Shown one piece after another: positions 1-10,999 of a DNA stretch of 64,000 nt. This DNA is from Patiria pectinifera (lineage: Eukaryota > Echinodermata > Asteroidea > Valvatida > Asterinidae). Both the position numbers and the translations under genes were made by a program. Numbering within the stretch: the stretch's first letter is position 1; every line of letters begins with the position of its first letter. The stretch lies in the NCBI GenBank assembly GCA_029964075.1, contig CM057144.1, forward strand, positions 8,331,281 to 8,395,280, given 5' to 3'. The notes beneath the pieces are model-generated. The model was not told the origin of the DNA and searched no databases. It saw only the letters and a list, made by a program, of their open reading frames with translations.

Positions 1-1640
1 ACGATCGTCATTTTTTAACGAAAATCGCTTGTAATTTGACACCCGATGACGTCTTAATGACGTCAGAGTAACATGCACTTCTTAGAATGAGGGTCGATAT
101 ACATTGAAAGTTACAAGTTCATATCATAAACCGTTTAGGAGAAAACCCTCGGAAACGTGCTGTACGGAAAAAAAAAAGATTAATCGTAAATATAATAGGG
201 TTGTCACTCAATAACAGAGAGTGGTCGGGTTGTGCCCGACCACTCAAAGAAAGAAAGAAAGAACTAGAGGTTCGCGTTTGTTGTTACAAACGCAGAGTGG
301 TCGGGCAGACATTTCTTTTCAATAAACACTGCCGTGTTAAGTTATGAATATTTTTATGTAAGAACAAAGGATCACGAAATTAAATCCTGTCAGGAACAAT
401 CAACTATTTTCTGGTAAAATTCAGTAAATATTCTATGTACACAAGCTATTTATGGCTTGATGACGTCATTATTCAAAACGGGAAGTGAATACTGATTTAG
501 TTCGCAGTGAATAAATGTTCAATGTGAGGTTTAAATGACGTATGAAAGTATGGAAATTATACGTGTATTTACTCATAACAACTAACTTCCAGTTTGATGA
601 CGTCACAGTATATGGCAGCAAAAAGTGAACATTGTAATGGATATCGTAACATGGGCTACGAAGATATACGACATGAATCGAATTTTAGAATATGGTCGTT
701 TTCAAATTCTCACAGAAGTAACTTCCGGTCTGATGACGTCATGAATTTGAAACCTTCTCAAGTTATTTTTGGTTAATCAAAGAGTATCAAGGAGCGATTT
801 GGTAGAATTTGAACCGATGGTTTTCAAATTAGAAAGAGCAAACACTGTGTTATGTGCCGCTAGGGGGCGCCCTTTCGAAATATGACGTCATCATACTTTG
901 TTTTTGTCCGGCATTCCTCACTAAACACTATCATAATTTACATGTGTGTAGTAAAATGCTTCAGCTTTTGAATTACATTCGGTTTTCATTGCACTTCCGG
1001 TAATACCGGAAGTGAAGGTCAAGCGGTTTTGTGTCCAGGAACAAGAAATGTTTCTCACGGCATAGTCTACAACCTCACGTAAAAACGAACACGATACTCT
1101 ATTTAGTTCAAAAGATATCGCGCAAACTATTTTGTCAAAATTTGCCCTAAAATCGCTTGTAATTTGATCCCTGGTGACGTCATCATGACGTAACAAAATG
1201 TATAATATCTTCGTAGCATGGTACAAGTTCACATCAGGTTTCTGGGTCATACCGTAAACCGTTTGGAAGAAATTCTGCTTTGTTTTGATTTCAGGCTAAA
1301 GTCTTCATTTTAAATTCACGTAACTTTGACCTTCCGGTAGAACCGGAAGTAAAGGTTAAGCTAGTTCACGTACAAGACAAAAAATGTTTATCAATTCATG
1401 GTCTATCCGATTACGGAATACAAACATCATTGATTATTTTGTTCAAGAGTTATAGGTGAAAGTAATTGATCACTTTTTCAGCTGAAATCGCTAGTAATTT
1501 GACACCCAATGACGTCAAAGTAATATGCACCACTAGGGATGAGGGTCGATATATATTTAAAGTTACAAGTTCATATCATGAACCGTTTAGGAGAAAAGCC
1601 GCGGAGAAGTATTGTCCGGAAAAAAAGAAAGAAAGATTTA
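1..1640. repeat. Repeat family K, copy 1 (two partial units)
   Basis: Non-coding repeat. Segments 1-170 and 1466-1640 are near copies of each other (shared strings AATTTGACACCC, GAGGGTCGATATA, AACCGTTTAGGAGAAAA). Segments 590-780 and 840-1260 match 30725-31612 and the reverse complement of 62690-63420. The family carries many TGACGTCA octamers (CRE/ATF consensus) and a palindrome of two ETS-type sites, seen at 992-1014 (CACTTCCGGT..ACCGGAAGTG). No coding capacity was recognised; short ORFs in it have no family features. The element class is unknown. Confidence 0.8.
219..245. repeat. Short perfect hairpin with AAAG tail
   Basis: GAGTGGTCGGG and CCCGACCACTC pair around a short loop and are followed by an (AAAG)n run. 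The same hairpin recurs at 1657-1683 and 1718-1742, and single arms occur near 296 and 62310. It looks like a terminal or subterminal structure of a repeat. Its function is unknown. Confidence 0.75.
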
Positions 1641-1656
1641 CCAGAACAATAACAGA

Positions 1657-1742
1657 GAGTGGTCGGGTTGTGCCTGACCACCCAAAGAAAGAAGATTAAT
1701 CGCAACAACTCCAATCAGTGGTCGGGTTGTGCCCGACCACTC
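1657..1742. repeat. Two further copies of the GTGGTCGGG hairpin
   Basis: Copies lie at 1657-1683 (arm with one mismatch) and 1718-1742 (perfect). They are separated by AAAG-rich sequence like that after the copy at 219-245. Confidence 0.7.
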
Positions 1743-2021
1743 AATGATTCTATCTAGGGATGAGTTTTCTATGGCATGCGTGTGGCTTGCAAGGTGACTA
1801 CTCGCTGCTGCTATTTTACCTAATTTCGGGGTGCTGAATTCGAATATGATGGTTACCAAGCTGGATCTTTAGTGGAAATATGCCTAATTTGCATAAATAT
1901 TTAATACCTGTCGTGTAATATATTTGTTCCCATATTTTGGTATATTTTTTGTTATTTTATTTTTTTTTAAGTTTATTTTGGTGATTCTACTTTCACTTCC
2001 TGACTTCAATAACATTTTCTT

Positions 2022-2198
2022 AAGCCCGGTTCATACTTCGTGCGAATGCGAATGCGAAGCGAATTCATGAAACGTTCGCTGCGAAATTCGCCCGAGATGA
2101 AATATGTTCAACTTTTACGAATTCGCAGCGCGAATACTTGCCACGACGTCACAAATTCGCGTTCGCTTTCGCTTTCGCGCAGAGTATGAACCGGGCTT
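2022..2198. mobile_element. 177-bp MITE, TIR AAGCCCGGTTCATACT
   Basis: The element starts AAGCCCGGTTCATACTTCG and ends with the inverted form AGTATGAACCGGGCTT. The interior is CpG-rich with repeated GCGAATGCGAA and GCTTTCGC motifs and one TGACGTCG-like site. A second 177-bp copy lies at 41883-42059 in the opposite internal orientation, and a diverged copy at about 25626-25753. No ORF. The target duplication is unclear, so the superfamily is not assigned. Confidence 0.8.
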
Positions 2199-2636
2199 TG
2201 AGCATATAAGTGACTGAATGATTATGACGACATAGTAACAATCCAAGATTTCCTTGAAGTTGTTCAAGTCCCCCACGTTAGGCAACTTTCGCCTAATTTT
2301 TAGCCCAATTTCCGGACACCCCATCCCCCCCCCCCCTGTTTTCCTGTGTGAAGTAACTTCTTGAGGTGTAGCTTGACTTACCCCAGCCCTATATTATCAT
2401 TGGGTTTTCATATAGGGCTGGAGGGAATCAACAACATGGACTAGCAGATATTCAAATTGCTTTCGAAAATGTGCCACTTTGCCCCCGTAACACACTAATT
2501 CCACCAGGGACTCACTCAAACCTTGCCCGGCATAACCACTACACAGGTCCTTGAAGAATATAACTATCCGCAATGAAGATTCTAGCGTAATTATACGGAA
2601 GCGTATTAGGACATGACCGAAAATATTTTTCGGCTC
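2199..2636. other. No gene or recognised element
   Basis: Contains a C-run and an AT-rich spacer. I see no supported ORF, RNA or repeat here. Confidence 0.5.
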
Positions 2637-2771
2637 ACTATTTCGCCCGGGCCGATTAGTATTTCCGCCCGGGCAGATTACTATTTCGCCCAGGAGGAGT
2701 ACTATTTCGCCCGGGCGGATTACTATTTCGTCCGGGCGGATTACTAGGGATTTCGCCCGAGCGGATTACAT
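2637..2771. repeat. 21-bp tandem array (TACTATTTCGCCCGGGCGGAT)
   Basis: About six imperfect units built on TATTTCGCCCGGGCGGATTA, with a palindromic CGCCCGGGCG core. One related unit recurs at 18040-18060 beside another K-like segment, so the array belongs to a dispersed repeat. Confidence 0.8.
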
Positions 2772-3245
2772 TTTGAGCTTTTTTTTTTTAGCTCAAACAT
2801 TGCTCAAATTAATCCAATTTTGGAATTAATATAAATCAAAATTTTAAAATACTTTTTTGTCGGGTATTCGGGCTGTAAGCGACACTTTTTAAAAACGGTA
2901 CATATATCATAAACTTGAAACTGGGAATGAACATTCCGACACAATGTAGTACATGTTACCGTGACGTCATTTTGACGTCATCAGGTATTACAATCATAGG
3001 GTTTTTAACGTGATTTTTGTTCATTTATAAAACATGAACAAAATGGGAAAGAAAAATATGCTAACATTGGTGTTTTCGTGCTTTTCCTAAAGTTTGATTT
3101 TCTTTTCCGAACGAAACTTTTAAGGGTGTTTCATAAAATAAAGGAAACCTAGCTTATTTTGTTGATTTCCGGGGTATGACTAATTATTTAGGAAAATGGT
3201 AACCACCATCTGTTAAATAACAATGTCCTCTTTCTTTTTCCCTCA
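2772..3245. repeat. K-like relic
   Basis: Contains GACGTCATCAGGTATTACAA, shared with 18255-18275 and with the K family. It is followed by AT-rich sequence, and the LINE fragment starts right after it. No coding capacity. Confidence 0.55.
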
Positions 3246-3255
3246 AAAACAGTCC

Positions 3256-3355
3256 AGTTGTAAACACCACTATGATTTACCATGGATGAATAGAGAAATC
3301 AGAGGCTTGATGAGGAAACGAAACAGATTATTCAAGCGTGCCAAAGTAAGTAATA
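3256..3355 (+). pseudogene. LINE-A, 5' fragment (endonuclease-RT linker)
   Basis: Reads PWMNREIRGLMRKRNRLFKR, the linker between endonuclease and reverse transcriptase typical of CR1/Jockey-group LINEs. The reading breaks off at a TA dinucleotide where a DNA transposon was inserted. It resumes at 7334 as an RSLRREVKNRL-type segment after a small frameshift. The endonuclease domain itself is absent, so the copy is 5'-truncated. Confidence 0.75.
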
Positions 3356-3972
3356 TAGGTTTTCCCGGTCAATTTCACTAAGTTTTCATTCAATTTAACG
3401 CCTGGCTCATTCAATTTAGATTGAAATTGAAGATCACGCAGATCGGCATTCGACAATCAAAAAAAATCATTCAATTTCACTATCCGAGCATTCTATCGCC
3501 TTTGAGCTTCACTCGTCCCTATCAAAGATGCATTCATTTGAAAAGTATCGCGTTGTTCATTCAATTTCGTCTAGACCATTAGTAAGGGGTTGATCGTGCA
3601 TTCGTTTTCATTAATGGGCAAACATATTTCACATTTTGTCAAACATCTTTAAGACTTCACACGTGTCCGTATTCCTTAGCGTAAATCATATTTGATGACT
3701 TCAATCCGTAGATGCCTTTCTTTCTTAATTAAAGGGCATGTGCAATGAATTTTTTTTCAGGAAATCTTATTGTGCAACTCTTTACTACTGTGAAATGTAA
3801 GAAAACTACACATTTGACAAAAAAAAAGGTTAATCTTACTGCAAAAGTGCACTTCTTTAAACCTTTTTCCATGCTTTTCAAGACTACATATGAGCGCACT
3901 GTTACTGTGATGTTATTTCAGGAAGACACTGTTCAGTTTAGGGGTTTCAAATTATTGATCCAAAATTTACTA

Positions 3973-6327
3973 TAGGTTTTCCCGGACAATTTCGGAAAAT
4001 GTGTACGCGAATTTGTAAAAAAAGCATTCGTTTTCGTGCGAAATAGAATGAACGTTCCAAATCTCTGTTTCTATTTAACAAATGATAAGTCTTTTTCCGT
4101 GAAGGTGCATTCAGTCGTAAAAAAAATCAGCGTACGATTTCCCGAATGTGCACTGCATTTAGTGTATTGACAATTCATTTTAGCGCGAAATCAAAGGCAC
4201 ATCCGCAATCCTGTTTTCCTTTTAATTTATCATCAATCTGTTTCGCTAAATGTGCAGCCGATTTCCCCGCAGTGTTATTTAACGTATGCCTGGTCAAGCA
4301 TTGGAATTCATTTATGTGTTAAAGTAACATTGAGGAATGGTTGATTGAATGATTGCATTTTTGAATATTCATAATGATTGAGCTAAAACCTAGCGGTGTA
4401 GTCTTTTGAAACAAACCAACTATTGTAATAAATCCTATATAAAAATGAAAACTGAAGAAAATCGCTTTTTTTCTGCTCAGAATTTGCCACAATCGCATCA
4501 TAATAGCCTAGTGTCTCAGTTCACATAGTCCTAAAATATCCAATAATGGCTGCAAGAGGGAGATACAGACGAATCTCGGACGTTGACCGAAATCGCCTCA
4601 TCGATGCCTTTGAGGCTGACGACGCCGACTATCTGCAGGTAGCACATACGCGGGGTATCAAGCACTCAGCGGCCAGATCAATCGTTGGCGTAGGCCTTTA
4701 TCTCCGGGATGGTCGTCATAACAAGCTGCCGAAAGGAGGACCCATAAACCAGATGGTTGACGACGACATGAGAGATGTCCTTCAAGGATTTCTAGATGAC
4801 AACCCCCTTCTAACTTTGCGTCAACTCTATACTCAACTGCATGCGAGCTGATCTTCCCAATAAGCCCTTCGTGACCACTAGTACCATCGCTAGAACTCTA
4901 GATGGTATGCTTATAACTCTTAAACTAGCGGAAGATGTTCCAGAACAGAGGAATGAGCCACGCATATTAGATGCACGAGTCATATTTGGAAATTGGTTTC
5001 TTCAGGTTGGTGTCCTTGGCCACACTGTGTACATTGACGAGACTGGGTATAACATATGGACCCGTCGGTCTTATGATCGCGCTCCTCGTGGAGAGCCAGC
5101 AGGCGTGTCGTCCATGGCCAGAGAGGCAAGCAAGTCAACATCACGTTTGCCATTTTTTTCTGGTGAGGTTGGACTTGTGGCTCACAGAATATCATCAGAG
5201 ACTGTGACGAGAGCGACTTTTGAGGAGTTCTTAGCGACGACTGTACAAGAATGTGGTATGTTATTCCCGGCAGGCGAACGTATGATCTGATATATGACAA
5301 CGCTCGTCCTCATATCCGAGCCCAACTACCCCCTGATGCCAGCAATTTCACCATCAAGCTGCTGCCCCCATACTCGCCATTCTTAAATCCAACGGAAATG
5401 ACGCACTCAGCTTTCAAGGCAGGAGTGAAGCGCACGCTGGTGCTTCCTGCATCGCAGGACAGATTTGGAGACCAAGACGCAAGAGTCCAAGCTGGTGTGA
5501 ACCTGCAAGTCTGGAGATCCCTCCGTCTCCAGGAGGTGGCTGCACTCAACATTGATAATTGGAGAGGTGACACCTGCGAAATGCACCGCCTGGTGCAACC
5601 ATTCTCAGACATATCTCCCTCGATGTCTTGGTAGACAGGTCATTGAAGGATAGACAATCGAACTGATAAAACGAGAGAGAAGCTTAAGAAATACATAAAG
5701 AAATTAAAATACAATTAAGGTAAAGAACCAACAAAAAGTCCTCATGCAGATCCCATGTAACATGACACGTGATGTGTCCCTTTATCGTTTCAATAAAATG
5801 GCTACAAGATAATTTTGATTGATTTCATATGGGTCATATTTATATAATTTTCACATTTCATTTGCCTATATTTCGCATAGGCCTTTGTGTTTATAAGAAA
5901 AAACACATTAATGATCAATAAGGCATACCTTGATTAATTAATGAATCAAAGTTGTATCATGATTTGTATAGGCCCGTATAATTTATTTAAATTGAATGCA
6001 GAAAATGCGAATTTAAATTGTAACAAATGAAAAAGAATGTTCAATTCAGCCCGAGTCACAATAGACAATCGATTTTCTGCGAAATGGATTGCACATTCGT
6101 AATAATCGGCAACGCATCCGTCAATCCGAAAACCTAATCACGTATTTGAAATCCCTTAAATGAAACGTTATGCACATTCATTCATTTGATTGATGCAAAA
6201 TGAAATCGAATGCTAGTTATTGCGAAAATGAAACCAGGATGTACGTCGTTCTCAAACTCAGCGCCAAATTGAATTTATGATTTTTAAATTCAAACGCACA
6301 TTTTCCGAAATTGTCCGGGAAAACCTA
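3973..6327. mobile_element. Inner TA-flanked DNA transposon with transposase relic
   Basis: 2355 bp, flanked by TA at 3971-3972 and 6328-6329. The inverted termini match over about 31 bp (TAGGTTTTCCCGGACAATTT at the outer end). They are shared in part with the outer element, so the two are related, and the inner one inserted into the outer. It carries the transposase pseudogene 4546-5634. Confidence 0.87.
4546..5634 (+). pseudogene. IS630/Tc1/mariner-type DDE transposase, frameshifted
   Basis: A cut-and-paste transposase reading in three frame segments: 4546-4851, 4841-5290 and 5251-5634. The N-terminal segment is a helix-rich DNA-binding region. The DDE core is visible as YIDETGYNIWTRR (first Asp), YDNARPHI (second Asp) and LPPYSPFLNPTE (Glu), which is the IS630/Tc1 signature. 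Frameshifts near 4845 and 5260 make it inactive. It sits centrally between matched termini, so it is the element's own gene. Assignment to a named mariner subfamily is not attempted. Confidence 0.85.
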
Positions 6328-7335
6328 TAATTGAAAACATTTGTGGGAAAGAGTTGGTCATTGGCTTACTGCCATGTACTAACACAACATATAATCACTA
6401 AATAAAAGACATTTATTACAGCAAAATATCCAAAATTCTAGCAACTTTTTGTTTTGCTGAAATAGCCGTGTAACATTAATCATGCCCAGAATGCCATCAC
6501 AGGTTTTCTAATGAATATAAAACTTTGCATTAGCATAAAAACGGTGAATACACCAAAAACACCCCTAAAATGGAAAATAAAACTTGCAAATAAGGTTAAA
6601 TGTAACACAAAGATGTATTTTCAAGGTTAGCATTGAAAACTTACTTCGCATGGGCCCTGTGAATACGGTAAGTGTTCAGTCAGACATGCGCAAGAAAACA
6701 TTTAGGAAATAACTCAAGAGAAATGTTCCCGATGGTACAACCATTGCCAAACATAGGTGTCCCGATGTGCTCAAACGTTTAAACAAGTAGAAAAGATCAA
6801 CAGTGAAAAATAAATTATCTTAGTCCCTTCAATTGATTAATTCGTAATTACATATTGTTTCCTTCATGTCAGTTAATTTGTAACATTGTAAATTTTACAG
6901 TCATCAAGTGTTTTTTTTTGGGGGGGGGGGAAATGAACCTCGGAGAAGAATAGGAAAATGTATCGATTAAAAAACCTTACTAATTTAAATGACGATGAAA
7001 GCGATTGCCCATAAACAAATAAGACGAAAAGCATGGTTATACGTTACAAGCGCACATATGTTCGCTAATTTGAATGCGTCAACCGTCAAAAGGTTGCAAA
7101 GACTTAATTTAAGACTGCTACAAGTTTAGTCTTGAATGCAAAAAAACGAAATAGGCTGCCCGCAAATGAAAACAAACATTCAGAGCAAAATCTTGGCTGC
7201 CTAAAAATGAAATTGAACGAACCCGAAATGAAAAAGAAACCGTAATTTGACCACATTTGCAAAACTCACGCGAAATTGAATGGCTGGTATTGAAACTGAT
7301 TAGAAAAATTCGGAAATTCGCTGGGAAAACCTATA

Positions 7336-8338
7336 GTATCACGCACTGGATAAAAAATACCGCTCTTTGAGACGAGAGGTGAAAAACAGGCTGCACAAAA
7401 AGCCACGCTGAGTACGTAGCGTGCACTACTGCCAATGTCCAGCAAAATCCTAAAAAGTTTTGGAATTATGTTAAAGCTTGTAAGAATGTGACTACTAGGG
7501 CTGAGTGTCTCAAAAGAAATGGTGATATTATAACAGATGAGAAAGAGAAAGTGGAGGTACTAAATAACCAGTTCAATTCCGTTTTTAGAACAGAAGTCCC
7601 AAATTTGAATTCCTACAACGAGGAAATATGACATTCCTGTGATGAGCGATATCAATTGTAGAGTCTATGAAGTCTGTAAACTGCTGAAAAACATCGATGT
7701 GAACAAATCACAGGGGCCCGATGGCATTGCTCCTAAAATTCTGAAAGAAGGCGCTGAGCCACTCGCCCAATCTCTCTGCACGTTATTTAATCTGTCTTTA
7801 ATATCCACAGGCGAAGTTCCCAAAGACTGGCGTAAAGCGAATGTCTGTCCAGTCTTTAAAAAGGGTAAAAAAGATTACCCTTCTAACTACAGACCTATTT
7901 CCCTTACATCAGTCACAAGCAAATTACTGGAAAGAATCGTCTCCAATCACCTCACCAAGCATTTGAATGACAATAACCTCCTTAATGATAATCATGTGAA
8001 CATGGCTTTAGAAAGAAACGCTCCTGTGAGACTCAACTACTTGACGCAATCCATGATTGGAGAAGCACCTTAGAATCTGGCTCCAGCGTTCACATTGCTT
8101 TTTTGGATTTTTCCAAGGCCTTCGATTCCGTTTCACACATTCTCCTTCGTGAGAAACTAAAAAGTTTGTGTCTTGGTGATCGTAACCTGAATTGGATTAT
8201 GAATTTTCTTGAAGCTAGAACGCAGAGTGTCATTCTTAATGGTGAATTTTCCAAATGGAGTGTCGTCAAATCAGGTGTCCCCCAAGGGACAATCCTTGGT
8301 CCTATTCTTTTTAATTGTTTTATTAACGACATAACTAA
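7336..8338 (+). pseudogene. LINE-A reverse transcriptase, N-terminal part
   Basis: Continues the fragment at 3256. It reads KSQGPDGIAPKILKEGAEPL and SNYRPISLTSVTSKLLERIV, then after a frameshift near 8070 FLDFSKAFDSVSH-like and GVPQGTILGPILF. These are RT blocks of the CR1/Jockey group. Several frameshifts and stops show a dead copy. A TIR element cuts it at TAA 8336-8338. Confidence 0.85.
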
Positions 8339-8711
8339 GGCCAAAAAAAAAAGTCTCCGGTTTCTGGTATGGAGCTTGCCCCAAAAGTGGTGCGGCGACG
8401 CGGCTTTTTTTTTTTTTACCTGTTTTTTTTTTTTTGCTTCAAATGTCGGCTGATGACTGCAAATGGTGCCCGACTAAACTTAGTGCAAATATATGGGAGT
8501 CCAGAGAGGCCACATAAATCTTATTCTCGATCATAACCCCTTCTAAAAACACGTTAAAATTGTGCAGCAGCAGAATTCCAGTCAAACCAGTGAGTTTGGC
8601 GGTTTTGAAACATCATCTTGTATTGAAAAAAAAACTTTTTCATTTTGCCGACGCGCATGGCTACGGCGACGCGCGCGCATACCAGAAACCGGAGACTTTT
8701 TTTTTTTGGCC
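8339..8711. mobile_element. 373-bp MITE, TAA target duplication
   Basis: Starts GGCC, an A-run and GTCTCCGGTTTCTGGTAT, and ends with the inverted form. TAA occurs at 8336-8338 and 8712-8714. A 3-bp TWA duplication with G-starting termini fits PIF/Harbinger. Removing the element and one TAA restores the LINE reading INDITKDVQSTIRLYADD. No ORF. Confidence 0.85.
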
Positions 8712-8853
8712 TAAAGATGTGCAATCTACTATTAGATTATATGCAGATGACTGCATTGTTTATCGGCCAATTAAGTCTCTAGAAGATTGTAATGTTCTAC
8801 AGTATGATTTAGAAGTCTTAGGCGATTGGTCTAAAAAGTGGTTGCTTGATTTA
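8712..8853 (+). pseudogene. LINE-A RT catalytic segment (YADD)
   Basis: Reads RLYADDCIVYRPIKSLEDC and LGDWSKKWLLD, the YADD catalytic block and following helix of a non-LTR reverse transcriptase. It lies between the MITE on its left and a SINE on its right. Confidence 0.85.
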
Positions 8854-9144
8854 TTTATTATTATTATTTATTATTAATCATTTCTGGTAATGAAACCAAG
8901 GATTCCTCAAAAGCGTCCTAGGCACTGTAGCTCGCAAGCCTGAAGAAACCTGTGGAGAGAAGACAATGAGAAGAAATTACAGTTTTAGAGGTGGGAGGAA
9001 AAGCCCAGAAGAATATTCTGGGGAAAACCCACGGAATCAGGCAGGGACTGAAAACCCAATCCACATATTGGCCCAGGTGGGATTCGAACCCGGGTCACAG
9101 CGGTGGAAGGCGAGGAAAGTACCGCTACGCCAACCTGACTCCCC
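8854..9144 (-). mobile_element. tRNA-derived SINE inserted in LINE-A
   Basis: On the - strand the head reads TGGCGTAGCGGTA (Pol III A box) and GGGTTCGAATCCC (B box). The body contains a GTGGGTTTTCCCC..TTTCCTCCCAC-like core. The tail is a (TAA)n run at 8854-8877. It separates WLLD from FNITKCKIM of the LINE, so it inserted after the LINE did. The target duplication is short or lost. Confidence 0.85.
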
Positions 9145-9735
9145 TTTCAACATCACCAAGTGCAAAATTATGAAGATGTTGAAAAAAAAACGCAATTCCA
9201 CTGATTACGTTTACTTTCTACAGGGTCAAAAATTGCAGGAGACAGATCGTGAAAAAATACCTGGGAGTGAGGATAAACAAGCAATTAAACTGGAAGGAGC
9301 AGTGTAATGACTTTTGTAGCATGGCTTGGGATCCTTATAGGAGTTCCCACTGTGCCACGCTTGAGCGCGTTCAAAAACGTTGTGCCAGAATGGTTTGCAG
9401 GGACTGGGAATCCGGATACAATGTACAACAGTTAGGATGGACGGCACTGGAAAACAGATGAAAGTACTTGAGACTTGCAATGGCCTATAAAATAATGAAC
9501 AACCTTATTGATGCCAATAGCCTTTGTAAATTCAGGCCTCCTAATTTCCCGAAATGACCATGCATTGAAAGTCCAGGTTCCCTTCGCTAAAACTGACTAT
9601 TTTATGAATTAATATTTTGCATGTTCGCACTGCCAATGATTGGAATGCCACACCAGGTAATATCACTCAAAGCGCCTCCTTAAGTATTTTTAAGTCTTTA
9701 CTGATGGATTATCTTTTAACTTAGCTCCAGGTTTC
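9145..9735 (+). pseudogene. LINE-A RT C-terminal part and 3' end
   Basis: Reads FNITKCKIMKM, then YLGVRINKQLNW, then LERVQKRCARMVCRDW and YNVQQLGWTALENR, the usual C-terminal order of CR1/Jockey RTs. A deletion removes the stretch between the last two. The 3' flank is T-rich with an AAUAAA-like AATAAATATT near 10004. Confidence 0.8.
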
Positions 9736-10471
9736 AAAACTGTTTTATCGTTTATTTAAAAAAAAAAAAAAGGGTGTGTACCCGTTCTCGTTGTTCACTA
9801 TTTTATAGTTTATATTTTAGCTAATTATATTTCCTAGCTTTTGATTTACACATTTTTATTACATTTGCTGTTTTTTAAGATTAATTTTTAATTTTTTTTG
9901 TATTCTTTTGTGGTTTTTATTCTTTAGAAGTATGTTTTAGTTCATTTTTACTATATTCTACCCCAATATTTTTATTGCACCACCCGATTTTAGTTAGATT
10001 ATGAATAAATATTCCTGTTTTAATATTTTAACACGATTGTGGACTTTGTATGGGTTATATAACCTTTTTCACAACCCGCGACAGAAATGTCGAAATAATA
10101 TAATATAATATATCCTAGAATGTTATTTTTCTCGAAATATACAGCTAAAGCTGAGCTGAAACTTCATCAGTTAGTTAGTTGTTCAGCACCCTTCTTTAGA
10201 TCTTGAGCACTTTTGTTGCTTCAAACGAACAAAATGCACAAATTACAAATGATGGACTACACCTTTAAGCGATAAAAGCGAATTCGGAAACGAAGCCGAG
10301 CTTTAAAAAAGGGCCGTCAAAGCCGTCTTGTATATTTTTAGCCACGGACGCTGCCTGACCTACAATTTAGACGTGAGAGTCGGGAATAATTGTCAGGTCT
10401 GGGAACCAGACTACGTCAGAAACACGTTCTCGCTGAGCCGACTGCAGCTACGCGATGTCTAGCCTTTAGTG
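9736..10471. other. AT-rich flank, no gene seen
   Basis: A T-rich stretch, possibly LINE 3' sequence to about 10035, is followed by unassigned sequence. I see no supported ORF or RNA. Confidence 0.5.
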
Positions 10472-10506
10472 AAGGCCCACGCGTCTTGATCCGGACACGT
10501 GACGCG
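10472..10506. repeat. Left arm of a 35-bp perfect inverted repeat
   Basis: Matches the reverse complement of 16446-16480 over 35 bp (core CGCGTCTTGATCCGGACACG). The arms lie 6 kb apart and enclose the nested transposon block, so they may be ends or an internal repeat of an outermost element. Confidence 0.7.
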
Positions 10507-10999
10507 TAAAAAGACTATCCAGTGAGCGGCAAAGTCTTTTTACGTGCCAGCAGCCTCGACTCCATGGGCGCGTGCGCGTTCCTTACACTAACCCCTGGCT
10601 GTGATGATGACGAGAATGACGCTGATTGGCCATTCACAGCGTACTGCGCGCACATTTCGAAGATTGCACGCCGCGCCGCCGGGCGCGCCCATAATGCGCT
10701 CGCATGCTTTGCACGTAACGTCACGTACAACAAAAAAATTGCTATTCAAAAGTCGCGATGCCTGTACGATATGGATTATGGCAGCCTCGTTTTTCGCTTA
10801 AAAAAAAACGTATCTGTGGTTGTAAAGGCACGAAAGGGGTACGTACATTTAATACAAATCTTTGCTAAATAACGCAACGTCCAAACATTATGTTTGAAAG
10901 GATTGATTCTTCAAAATCACAACTTTTAACATTTTAAAGATGGCGTCGGCACGTAAAACGGATAAACTGCAGCCTAATTATAATGTGCCATATTTTGAC
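10507..10999. other. CpG-rich spacer, no gene recognised
   Basis: GC- and CpG-rich compared with its surroundings (CGCGCCGCCGGGCGCGCCC near 10672). One ORF (10522-10872) has no recognisable features. It probably belongs to the outermost repeat. Confidence 0.4.

Larger units (their letters stand above)
3356..7333. mobile_element. Outer TA-flanked DNA transposon (non-autonomous)
   Basis: Inverted termini read TAGGTTTTCCCGG at the left and its inverted form (one mismatch) at the right, each flanked by TA. This indicates the IS630/Tc1/mariner supergroup. It interrupts LINE-A: removing it with one TA rejoins the LINE reading. Without the nested element (3973-6327) about 1.6 kb remains, with no transposase seen. 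Interior segments recur at 18430-18920, and its right end recurs at 20000-20212. Confidence 0.8.

Noticed and set aside
2637..2771. CRISPR-like array
   Set aside because: Units are contiguous 21-bp tandem repeats without unique spacers, in a eukaryotic genome.
10515..10872. Overlapping ORFs on both strands
   Set aside because: A CpG-rich stretch gives open frames on both strands; no recognisable motif.
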